Source of the DNA: Candidatus Faeciplasma pullistercoris
Lineage (GTDB): Bacteria; Bacillota; Clostridia; Oscillospirales; Ruminococcaceae
DNA length: 64,000 bases
Assembly: GCA_018715525.1 (NCBI GenBank)
Contig: DVLL01000021.1
Span: 124,001-188,000 of the forward strand
Direction: 5' to 3'
The position numbers and the translations under genes are program-made. Within the stretch, counting starts at the first letter, position 1. Each line of letters begins with the position of its first letter. Below the pieces are notes generated by a model. It worked only from the letters and a program-made list of their open reading frames with translations. It had not been told where the DNA came from and made no database searches. Positions 20,690 to 28,694 of this stretch are shown one piece after another.

Positions 20690-21292
20690 CTACTTTACCT
20701 CAAAAATTCTGATATTTTCATTCGGAATAGTAACCTCTGAAAGAAGGATATCCTTGATCTGGGCTGCCTGCGCTGTTGTCAAGCCGTTGGTCTTTACAAC
20801 AATGCTGGCATTATCTCCATCGATGTATACCACGCAGTCCTCAAATCCTGACGCTTTAATCAGGTCCTCTATGACTGTTTCACTCTCAATAAGTGAGGAG
20901 AGCGTCATTGCGTCCTCTGTGTAGCTCGCAATTTCCTCGCTTGTTATATCTCCTCCGCCCAAAACCATCTTCAGCGTCTCAACGGCCTCGTCTCTTGAGG
21001 TGAGCTTATTAAGCCTTGCCTGAGCAAAGTAGTCCTCTGAGGAGTAGTCCACTATCTCTGTGCCGTTTACGTATTGAACCTCGCCGTATGCCTGGCTCAT
21101 ATCAATTCCGCTTAATACTTCCGTCGGCTTGAGCTCTGTTTTTGACATCTCATAGTTGGCGTAAACCGCTATAGCGAGCAGCAAAGTCAAGCAGCTCAAA
21201 ATAATTTGCTTTTTACCGAATTTAAAGCTGAGCTTACCTCCGAGTTTATTATTGAAACCGTTGATCCTCTTGAATCCCTTAAAGCTTGTCAT
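20690..21292 (-). CDS. spoIIIAH: Stage III sporulation protein AH
   Basis: Position after spoIIIAG; single TM, C-terminal YscJ-like domain (IEDLIKASGFEDCVVYIDGDNASIVVKTNGLTTAQAAQIKDIL). Confidence 0.93.
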   Translation of the reverse strand: MTSFKGFKRINGFNNKLGGKLSFKFGKKQIILSCLTLLLAIAVYANYEMSKTELKPTEVLSGIDMSQAYGEVQYVNGTEIVDYSSEDYFAQARLNKLTSRDEAVETLKMVLGGGDITSEEIASYTEDAMTLSSLIESETVIEDLIKASGFEDCVVYIDGDNASIVVKTNGLTTAQAAQIKDILLSEVTIPNENIRIFEVK

Positions 21293-21294
21293 GT

Positions 21295-21822
21295 TTACCT
21301 CTCCTTAACTGAATTTGTTACATAAACTCTGTTTGACGATATATTTAACACGGTTGAAACCGCGTTTATAACCTTTTCCTTCACCTCCGCGCTTTCCCCT
21401 CCCGAGCAGACAACCAGTACGCCCTCTATCTGAGGATAGCTCACGCTTTCAACAAGAGCCTCCTTGTTCCCTACAATGACGTTTTCGGTTCTCTGTTCAA
21501 GCTCATCCTTTTGAACGTCCTTGGCGTATACCATTCTTGTTGAGCCGCTGGTAGTTACCATTACAGTGACATCTCCCACTCCTTTTATTTTTGATATTAC
21601 CTCCTCAAGCTCCGTTTTTATTCTCTCCTCATACTCACGATCTATCATAGATATCTCCTGCTGCGACATTACGTTGTCTGAGGACCCATCCACGCCTGAG
21701 CTGAAGGAACTGAGCATGATGAGAAGTATCACGGCGGCAGATGCAATAATAAGATAAACTCCGGTTTTTGAGGAGAGCTTAAATCTTTCCTTTATAAGCT
21801 CCCATAGATTTTTATTCTCCAT
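21295..21822 (-). CDS. spoIIIAG: Stage III sporulation protein AG (start refined)
   Basis: ELEEVISKIKGVGDVTVMVTTSGSTRMVYA...YPQIEGVLVVCSGGESAEVKEKVINAVSTVLNISSNRVYV. Confidence 0.94.
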   Translation of the reverse strand: MENKNLWELIKERFKLSSKTGVYLIIASAAVILLIMLSSFSSGVDGSSDNVMSQQEISMIDREYEERIKTELEEVISKIKGVGDVTVMVTTSGSTRMVYAKDVQKDELEQRTENVIVGNKEALVESVSYPQIEGVLVVCSGGESAEVKEKVINAVSTVLNISSNRVYVTNSVKER

Positions 21823-22294
21823 TCTCTTCCTCCGAGTACTCAAGCGTCAGCTTGACTTTTCCTATCTCGCTTTTTATGATATCCGTGATTTTTTCGCCGT
21901 AAACCTCTTTGCTTCCGTTGACGGTCATGCTCACTTCACTAATAGATATGCTCCTGCTTTCGTCAATAGTCGTCTTGACCGAGATTTTTTCAGCCGGGAT
22001 GCCCTGCTCGTTCATTAGCTTGGATACAAATTCACTCAGCCTATCCTCAAGCTCCTGTACGACAAGCTCGTTCGCTTTCTCATAGCTTTGTTCAAAAGTA
22101 CCTGTATCAGGAAGCTCTATATCGTCAAACGATATATCCGCCCCGAGAACCATGCTTCCTATGACCAAAGCTGATATTATCGACATAACTATACCGAGCT
22201 GCCTGCGAAATCGCTCCGGAGAAAGCAGGGCAATAATAGTATGCAAAAGCGACAGAACGCATATGGCCGCTGAAATATTCATAATTGTGCTCAT
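21812..22294 (-). CDS. spoIIIAF: Stage III sporulation protein AF (start refined to ATG 22294, overlapping the spoIIIAE stop)
   Basis: Position in the spoIIIA operon, two N-terminal TM segments, SpoIIIAF-like C-terminus. Confidence 0.9.
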   Translation of the reverse strand: MSTIMNISAAICVLSLLHTIIALLSPERFRRQLGIVMSIISALVIGSMVLGADISFDDIELPDTGTFEQSYEKANELVVQELEDRLSEFVSKLMNEQGIPAEKISVKTTIDESRSISISEVSMTVNGSKEVYGEKITDIIKSEIGKVKLTLEYSEEENGE

Positions 22295-23385
22295 AGATAA
22301 GCCTCGCTGCCAATCAGTATTATCACGCCGGTAGATATAACGAACATCAACAGATAAGTCAAAAGAAGCGTCACGCAAAGCGAGTATACGTCCGCTAATC
22401 CTCTCATCAGGGAAGCAAGCATGTCTGAACCGGTAAGCCCGCAAAGAATTTCCGCTATCCTAAGTGAGATTCTGTAGGCAAGCATTGTGACTATAGGAAC
22501 AGAAAGAACAACTATTATCACAACTATGCCAAGCGCGCCTACCGCCGAACGAATAGCGCTTATGCTGAGCATCACGTTTTTATACGACTCAGACAACGAC
22601 ATTCCTATAATCGGCACAAAGCTGGAAACCAGATACCTTCCCGCTCTAAGCACAAGTCCTGTACCGGTTCTGCCTATCACTGTTTGAAGACCTATTACTC
22701 CGACAAAAACCGTCATAAGTACTCCTATCAAACCGATAAAAATTCTTCTCATCGTTCCGGTAATATCAGGAAGAGACGGGTTAATAGACTGAGCACAGGC
22801 TATTACAAGCATGCAGCACAGCATTGGGCGAAGTACAAGAGTAGATATAAGGGTAACTCCTTCTGCGGCATACAAAACGAGCGCGTTATAGGTCGCTGCG
22901 CCTGCTATGTTTCCTGAGGCGGCAGTTATTACAGCGAAAATCGGTATGTACGAAGCAATAAAAGCCTGCTGCGTGCCAAGGGAAGAAAGCATATCCGAAA
23001 CAGAGCCGAGTATCTGGCCTGATATTGCAAGAAAGCATATAATAACAAATACCTCCTTGCCAAATCTCGAGTTAAATGACAAGGAGCACGCTATCTGGCT
23101 TATCATAGATACGGCGAGAGCTGTGAGAATAAGCCTTGCAGGTCCTGACACAGAGCTTTGAAAAATGCTCCAAAAGTATTTTAATATTGAGTCCGCAGTT
23201 ATATTGGATACGCTCTCCGGCTCAGACGGGTCTACTCCGTTTTCATAAAGAAATTCCGACGCGCCGCTTATATCAAGACCTGACAGCCCGTCAGAAAGCT
23301 CGTCCTCATAATCTGCTGCACACAGAGTAACGCTCAGAGAGGCTGCCGCGAAAATAGCGAGCAATGCTTTTACAATCCTTTCCAT
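22291..23385 (-). CDS. spoIIIAE: Stage III sporulation protein AE
   Basis: Signal peptide plus multiple TM; operon position; RTGTGLVLRAGRYLVSSFVPIIGMSLSESYKNVMLS. Confidence 0.95.
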   Translation of the reverse strand: MERIVKALLAIFAAASLSVTLCAADYEDELSDGLSGLDISGASEFLYENGVDPSEPESVSNITADSILKYFWSIFQSSVSGPARLILTALAVSMISQIACSLSFNSRFGKEVFVIICFLAISGQILGSVSDMLSSLGTQQAFIASYIPIFAVITAASGNIAGAATYNALVLYAAEGVTLISTLVLRPMLCCMLVIACAQSINPSLPDITGTMRRIFIGLIGVLMTVFVGVIGLQTVIGRTGTGLVLRAGRYLVSSFVPIIGMSLSESYKNVMLSISAIRSAVGALGIVVIIVVLSVPIVTMLAYRISLRIAEILCGLTGSDMLASLMRGLADVYSLCVTLLLTYLLMFVISTGVIILIGSEAYL

Positions 23386-23775
23386 TTACATCTCCAGTAT
23401 GCTTTTTACTACATTTATGAAGCTTTCAATAAGCGGCAGGCAGATTATGGCTATAGCAATGCGACCAGAAATATCAACCACAGACGCTAATGCTGTCTCA
23501 CCGCAGTCGCGGCAGCTTGAGCCTGCAAGCTCACAGATGTAGCAGATGCCAAGCGCTTTGAGCGCTATTGTGATATATCCGCTGTCGATTCCTGAGTCGT
23601 CTGCGGTTCTTTGAATGGCGTACACCATCTCGTATATCTGTGAAGATATGGACAGAAACACAACCACTACAGCGCTTATAGAGAGCAGCGCAGCGAGATC
23701 CCTGCTCGAGGGTTGAATGACTTTAGCTATAACCGCAGCCGCAATGCAGACTATAGCTATTGCAGGTATATCCAT
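23386..23775 (-). CDS. spoIIIAD: Stage III sporulation protein AD
   Basis: Operon position; ITIALKALGICYICELAGSSCRDCGETALASVVDISGRIAI. Confidence 0.95.
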   Translation of the reverse strand: MDIPAIAIVCIAAAVIAKVIQPSSRDLAALLSISAVVVVFLSISSQIYEMVYAIQRTADDSGIDSGYITIALKALGICYICELAGSSCRDCGETALASVVDISGRIAIAIICLPLIESFINVVKSILEM

Positions 23776-23969
23776 TAAAAACCAAAGCTGCTTTTGATGG
23801 TATCAAACAGCTTTGAAATTTCACCGACAAGCATTAAAAGAACTATCACAAGACCGGCAATTGTTATCATCAGCGCCTGCTCGTCCCTTTCCGAGCGTTT
23901 AAGGAGCTGACTCAAGACTGCCACGATTATTCCTATGCCGGCTATCTTGAAAATCAAATCGACATCCAT
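23775..23969 (-). CDS. spoIIIAC: Stage III sporulation protein AC
   Basis: 64 aa; MDVDLIFKIAGIGIIVAVLSQLLKRSERDEQALMITIAGLVIVLLM. Confidence 0.95.
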   Translation of the reverse strand: MDVDLIFKIAGIGIIVAVLSQLLKRSERDEQALMITIAGLVIVLLMLVGEISKLFDTIKSSFGF

Positions 23970-23979
23970 ATTTTATACC

Positions 23980-24468
23980 TCATATTATTATCATGCAGAC
24001 AAGTACTCCGAAAAATATACCAACGCTGTAATATAGCTTTTGTTTTTTTAAAAGCTCAGCCTGCGAATTTGCATATATATATCGTATTTCATTTTTTGCA
24101 TACTCCAGCCTGCTTATCTGGGTTTCAAGGTCAAATGCCCCTAAATACTCGGATATTCCCTCAAAAAGACTGAAAACTCGCTTGTCCGCCTGACTTAGAT
24201 TCCTGCCGCATTCTTTTTCCCACATTCGCGAAAAATTATCTGATATGGCTGTAAATCCGCTTGAGTCAAAGCTGTGGCAGTCACAAAAGCAGGATGAGCA
24301 TAGCTGATAAACATCTGCTGACTGAAACCTGAGCATAGCTTCCATTTTGTCTATGACGTCCGCAAGCTCCCGAGATATTTCGTTTTTCCTTCTAATGCAG
24401 CGCAGCTGTTCGCCCGATATTAATGCTGAAGAGACAATAACTGCAATGCACAGCACAGCCTTAAGCAA
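23980..24468 (-). CDS. spoIIIAB: Stage III sporulation protein AB
   Basis: Operon position between AA and AC; SpoIIIAB-like size and C-terminal TM. Confidence 0.9.
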   Translation of the reverse strand: MLKAVLCIAVIVSSALISGEQLRCIRRKNEISRELADVIDKMEAMLRFQSADVYQLCSSCFCDCHSFDSSGFTAISDNFSRMWEKECGRNLSQADKRVFSLFEGISEYLGAFDLETQISRLEYAKNEIRYIYANSQAELLKKQKLYYSVGIFFGVLVCMIII

Positions 24469-25378
24469 TTTTTCTCACCCTGTAGCCGTAATTCCCTGTG
24501 AGCTCCGCCGCATAATCAAACGCATGTTCTGACATGAGCTCCTTTATGCAGTTTTTATTCATTACGTCCTCAAGACTGCATCCATGGACTGCGGTTATCA
24601 GCTTTACGCCCGAATGAAGAGCCATTTCGAGCGCCGCGAGATCATCCGCTGTTCCAATTTCATCAACTATTACTGCTTTAGGCGACATCACTCTTACAGC
24701 TGACTCTATTCCCGCTCGTTTTGGATAGCCTGTGAAGATATCAGTAAGCTCCCCTACATCGTTTTGCGGAACATCCCGATAGGTTGCAGATAGCTCATTT
24801 TGAGTGTCTATAAGCGAAACTTTTGACCTGCCTCCTACAAGCCTGCACAAATCTCTAAGGAGAGTTGTCTTTCCGGACGCCGGAGGACCTATTATAAGCA
24901 CGCTTGACAGCCTGTCAAAAAAGCATTCTGAGTAAAGCCTTTGCGCAAAGCCACTTACCTGTCTCGCGATTCTTATGTTTACCGAGGATATGTACTTTAC
25001 AGACTCAACTTCTACGCCATGCGTGTCATGTAATACAGCCGTTCCGGAAAATCCAACTCTGTTGCCTCCCTTTGTAGTCACATATCCCATGGCAAGCTCT
25101 TTAGAGTAGCTGTGCAGGGAGTAGGAAAAAGCAGTCTTAAAGGCAAAGTCAATGTCGTCCTGACTGCACCTGAGCGCATTGGCGCCGCTGTGCGTAAGTC
25201 TCCCATCTCTGCTTAAAAACAAATCATCGCCGCCCATAGAAATACTCAGAAGTCTGCCTGATCTTAGTCGTATTTCGTTGATTTTTTCGAGCTCGTCAGC
25301 AGAGATTAAGGATACAGCAGACATTATTTCTCCCCTCAGCAGCTCAAAAGCATACCTTACAGCGCTATTGTCGCCCAT
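24461..25378 (-). CDS. spoIIIAA: Stage III sporulation protein AA (ATPase); ATG 25378 preferred over GTG 25387
   Basis: IGPPASGKTTLLRDLCRLV Walker A, VIVDEIGTADDLAALEMALHSGVKLITAVHG; AGGAAGG 8 nt upstream of ATG 25378. Confidence 0.95.
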   Translation of the reverse strand: MGDNSAVRYAFELLRGEIMSAVSLISADELEKINEIRLRSGRLLSISMGGDDLFLSRDGRLTHSGANALRCSQDDIDFAFKTAFSYSLHSYSKELAMGYVTTKGGNRVGFSGTAVLHDTHGVEVESVKYISSVNIRIARQVSGFAQRLYSECFFDRLSSVLIIGPPASGKTTLLRDLCRLVGGRSKVSLIDTQNELSATYRDVPQNDVGELTDIFTGYPKRAGIESAVRVMSPKAVIVDEIGTADDLAALEMALHSGVKLITAVHGCSLEDVMNKNCIKELMSEHAFDYAAELTGNYGYRVRKIA

Positions 25379-25411
25379 TTTTTTCACCTTCCTATGGTTG
25401 TTGCCTGTCCA

Positions 25412-25440
25412 ATACTATGCCGCGTTTAAAAGGAATATAC
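25412..25440 (-). promoter_or_regulatory. Candidate SigE-type promoter for the spoIIIA operon
   Basis: Minus strand GTATATT-N14-CATAGTAT compared with SigE consensus KMATATT-N14-CATACAMT. Confidence 0.6.
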
Positions 25441-25452
25441 CCCTTTGCCATG

Positions 25453-25845
25453 TTATCTTAAACCCTTGACATTAGTCAGCCTTGTGTTGACTCCCTTTAT
25501 TCCTCCGGCAGCGCCAAACAATACACAGGCAATAACCTTTACTAAGCAAAAATCGGTAAAATACCCGTTATATATCACGCTGACCGTAAATATAACTGCC
25601 GCAGGTACTCCGCCGCAGATTAAGCCCTGAATAAGTCCGTGATGTCTGCATATTCTTGATGACGAATAGCCTCCTAAAAAACAAGCAGTGGCAAGGCTTG
25701 CCGCGCCCATTGCGTTTACCACTCCCGATGGAAGGTCGGCTATGCACATCGCTATCGAAATTAAAAGCGAGCTTATTGTTGTAGCTCCAATAAATATTGC
25801 CAGTCCAGTCCTAAGCCCGTATTTCATTTTTACATCTGTACTCAT
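25453..25845 (-). CDS. TIGR04086-like membrane protein upstream of spoIIIAA
   Basis: Four hydrophobic segments, ~130 aa, position after yajC. Confidence 0.75.
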   Translation of the reverse strand: MSTDVKMKYGLRTGLAIFIGATTISSLLISIAMCIADLPSGVVNAMGAASLATACFLGGYSSSRICRHHGLIQGLICGGVPAAVIFTVSVIYNGYFTDFCLVKVIACVLFGAAGGIKGVNTRLTNVKGLR

Positions 25846-25890
25846 AAAAAATCCCCCTGAATACCGCTTTGTAAACAGTATTCAGGGGGA
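25846..25890 (-). terminator. Hairpin plus T6 after yajC, with its 3' arm carrying the SD of the next gene
   Basis: 13-bp perfect arms tccccctgaatac/gtattcaggggga; on minus strand ...TTCAGGGGGATTTTTTATG. Confidence 0.85.
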
Positions 25891-25911
25891 ATAAGTATTA
25901 GAATAAATTTA

Positions 25912-26331
25912 TCAGTCTTTCTCGATGCCGACTGCCTTTTCGTCGCTCTTCTTGGTTTTTGAAGCCTTTTCAGCCTTAGCGCTCTTGGCAGCGGCGGCAG
26001 CGGCGGCAGACTCCTTCTCAGCATCAATATTCTGAGAAACCGCCCAGCGCTTGATTCTTAGCTTGCTTCTGTCTCCGCCTGTCTCAATGACAAGAGTCTC
26101 CTCCTCAAGCTTGCAAACTATGCCTACGATTCCGCCGGCGGTTACAATCTCATCTCCTACCTGTATGTTCTTTCTCATCTCAGCGTCCTTCTTCTCCTTC
26201 TTGCGCTGAGGTCTTATAAGGATAAAGTAGAACGCGACAAGCATTAACAAAAGCATACCGATAGACAGCAATCCTGGGCTGCCTGCCTGTGCTGCTACAT
26301 TATCGGTCATAATCGTAACAAATGAAAACAT
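25912..26331 (-). CDS. yajC: Preprotein translocase subunit YajC
   Basis: Single TM, YFILIRPQRKKEKKDAEMRKNIQVGDEIVTAGGIVGIVCKLEEETLVIETG. Confidence 0.94.
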   Translation of the reverse strand: MFSFVTIMTDNVAAQAGSPGLLSIGMLLLMLVAFYFILIRPQRKKEKKDAEMRKNIQVGDEIVTAGGIVGIVCKLEEETLVIETGGDRSKLRIKRWAVSQNIDAEKESAAAAAAAKSAKAEKASKTKKSDEKAVGIEKD

Positions 26332-26404
26332 TAAAATTCCTCCGAGTTATATTTTCCAGTAGTTATTTCAGCCTTATCTGATATTAAGATAAAACAGCGA
26401 TGAC

Positions 26405-26433
26405 ATTATATCACAAACAAATCCCTTTTTCAA
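26405..26433 (-). promoter_or_regulatory. SigA-type promoter for yajC
   Basis: Minus strand TTGAAA-N17-TATAAT. Confidence 0.75.
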
Positions 26434-26436
26434 CCA

Positions 26437-27819
26437 TTAAAGCGATTTTATATATTCATCAATAGCTTTCGCCGCAGTTTTTCCTGCTCCCATCGCCAAA
26501 ATTACTGTAGCAGCGCCGGTTACAGCGTCTCCGCCGGCATATACGCCCTCCTTGGTAGTAAGCATATCCTCGTTTACAATAAGGCAGCCCTTGCGATTGG
26601 TGTCAAGTCCCGGTGTAGTTGAGCGAATAAGTGGATTAGGAGAAGTGCCTATCGACATGATGCAGGCGTCGATCGGGATCACATACTCCGAGTCCGGAAT
26701 AGCGGTCACAGAGCGTCTGCCGTCAGCTCCAGCCTCACCAAGCGCCATCTTAATGCACTTTATTCCGCTGACATGACCATTCTCGTCTCCGATTATCTCG
26801 GTAGGGTTAGTAAGGTATACAAACTCAATGCCCTCCTCCTTAGCGTGGTGGACTTCCTCACGCCTTGCAGGCATCTCAGCCTCAGAACGGCGGTAGATGA
26901 CATATACATGCTCCGCTCCAAGTCTCATAGCGCATCTTGCGGCATCCATAGCGACGTTTCCGCCTCCGACTACTGCTATAGAGTTAAACTTCTTTACAGG
27001 AGTGTCGTAATCCGCCATATAAGCCTTCATTAGGTTTATTCTTGTAAGGTACTCATTAGCCGAGAATACTCCAACAAGACCTTCGCCGGGTATGCCCATG
27101 AAGTTGGGAAGACCTGCTCCCGTTCCGATAAAGACAGCCTTATAGCCCATTCCCATTATCTCGTCTACCGAGAGTGTCTTTCCTATCACCATGTCGGTCT
27201 TAATCTCAACGCCGAGCTTTTTTAGGTTATTTATCTCACGCTGAACAGTAGCCTTGGGCAGTCTGAACTCAGGTATACCGTACATCAAAACTCCGCCCGC
27301 CGTGTGGAACGCCTCAAATATAGTTACCTCATAGCCCAGCTTCGCAAGGTCGGCAGCGCATGTAAGTCCGGACGGACCTGAGCCGATGACTGCTACCTTT
27401 ATCCCGTTCGACTGGGGCTTTTGCACATCAGCTGTCTTGTCGACCATATAATCCGCGCAGAAGCGCTCAAGTCTGCCTATTCCAACAGGCTCACCCTTGA
27501 TTCCTCTTACGCACTTGCCCTCGCACTGATTTTCCTGCGGGCATACTCTTCCGCAAACGGCGGGAAGTCCGTTTGTAAGTGTTATAACCTTGTAGGCTCC
27601 CTCAAAGTCGCCTTCCTTGACCTTAGATATAAACTCAGGAATGTGTACTCCTACCGGACAGCCGCTGACGCAGGGCATGTTTTTGCAGTTAAGGCATCTG
27701 TTTGCTTCGTTTATTGCCTCCTCCGCGGTATAGCCCTCGCAGACCTCCTTGAAGTTTCTTGCTCTTACCTTTGGATCCTGCTCCTTAATCGGAGTCTTGG
27801 TATTCTGCATATTAGGCAT
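26437..27819 (-). CDS. GltA-like FAD/4Fe-4S oxidoreductase; probable NfnB subunit of an NADH-dependent ferredoxin:NADP+ oxidoreductase
   Basis: CLNCKNMPCVSGCPVGVHIPEF, VCPQENQCEGKCVRG, GSGPSGLTCAADLAKLG; overlaps the NfnA-like gene. Confidence 0.88.
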   Translation of the reverse strand: MPNMQNTKTPIKEQDPKVRARNFKEVCEGYTAEEAINEANRCLNCKNMPCVSGCPVGVHIPEFISKVKEGDFEGAYKVITLTNGLPAVCGRVCPQENQCEGKCVRGIKGEPVGIGRLERFCADYMVDKTADVQKPQSNGIKVAVIGSGPSGLTCAADLAKLGYEVTIFEAFHTAGGVLMYGIPEFRLPKATVQREINNLKKLGVEIKTDMVIGKTLSVDEIMGMGYKAVFIGTGAGLPNFMGIPGEGLVGVFSANEYLTRINLMKAYMADYDTPVKKFNSIAVVGGGNVAMDAARCAMRLGAEHVYVIYRRSEAEMPARREEVHHAKEEGIEFVYLTNPTEIIGDENGHVSGIKCIKMALGEAGADGRRSVTAIPDSEYVIPIDACIMSIGTSPNPLIRSTTPGLDTNRKGCLIVNEDMLTTKEGVYAGGDAVTGAATVILAMGAGKTAAKAIDEYIKSL

Positions 27820-28660
27820 GTCTGACGCCTCCTGTCAATCTGCAAATGTGATTTTTGGACTCAGCCTCGTCATCTCTATAGGCAGAATTTCTTCTCATCA
27901 GCTCGTCAAAGTCTACTTCAAAACCATCAAAGTCAGGGCCATCCACGCATGCGTACTTTACCTTTCCGCCGACAGTAACGCGGCAGCCGCCGCACATTCC
28001 GGTTCCGTCTATCATGATAGGATTGAGGGAAACAATAGTCTTTATGTTATAAGGCTTTGTCACAGCACAGACAAACTTCATCATAGGCACCGGACCTATC
28101 GCGATGACTACATCATAGTTTGCTCCACCGTCAATAAGCTCCTGAAGCTTGTTTGTGACAAAGCCCTTTGTTCCGTAGGTTCCGTCGTCGGTGGTGATGT
28201 AAAGATTTGAAGCGACTGCGCGCATTTCATCCTCAAGAATGACTATGTCCTTGCTTCTGAAGCCGGCGATCACATCTACGTCTACGCCCATATTGTGAAG
28301 AGCCTTCGCCTGAGGATACGCAATCGCGCAGCCTACTCCTCCGCCTATGACAGCGGCACGCTTGATACCCTCACCAAAGTGAGTGGGCACGCCCAATGGT
28401 CCAACAACATCAAGAATGCTGTCCCCCTCTTCCATAAGTCCAAGCTGCATGGTGGATTTGCCGACCTTCTGAAAGATAATAGTGATGGTTCCCTTATCTC
28501 TATCATAATCTGCGATGGTCAAAGGAACTCTCTCGCCCATTTCGTCAGTTCTGAAAATGATAAACTGCCCGGCCTGCGCTTTCTTTGCTATGAGCGGCGC
28601 GTCAAGCTCCATTAGAGTGACCTGGGAGTTTAGCTCGCGCTTTTTTAAGATTTTATACAC
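27812..28660 (-). CDS. Ferredoxin-NADP reductase/sulfide dehydrogenase subunit; probable NfnA (GTG start 28660)
   Basis: FAD/NAD-binding fold, C-terminal CGGCRVTVGGKVKYACVDGPDFDG 2Fe-2S motif; AGGAGG upstream of GTG. Confidence 0.88.
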   Translation of the reverse strand: MYKILKKRELNSQVTLMELDAPLIAKKAQAGQFIIFRTDEMGERVPLTIADYDRDKGTITIIFQKVGKSTMQLGLMEEGDSILDVVGPLGVPTHFGEGIKRAAVIGGGVGCAIAYPQAKALHNMGVDVDVIAGFRSKDIVILEDEMRAVASNLYITTDDGTYGTKGFVTNKLQELIDGGANYDVVIAIGPVPMMKFVCAVTKPYNIKTIVSLNPIMIDGTGMCGGCRVTVGGKVKYACVDGPDFDGFEVDFDELMRRNSAYRDDEAESKNHICRLTGGVRHA

Positions 28661-28694
28661 GGTATTCCTCCTAAATATTTTTTTATGATAAGCT

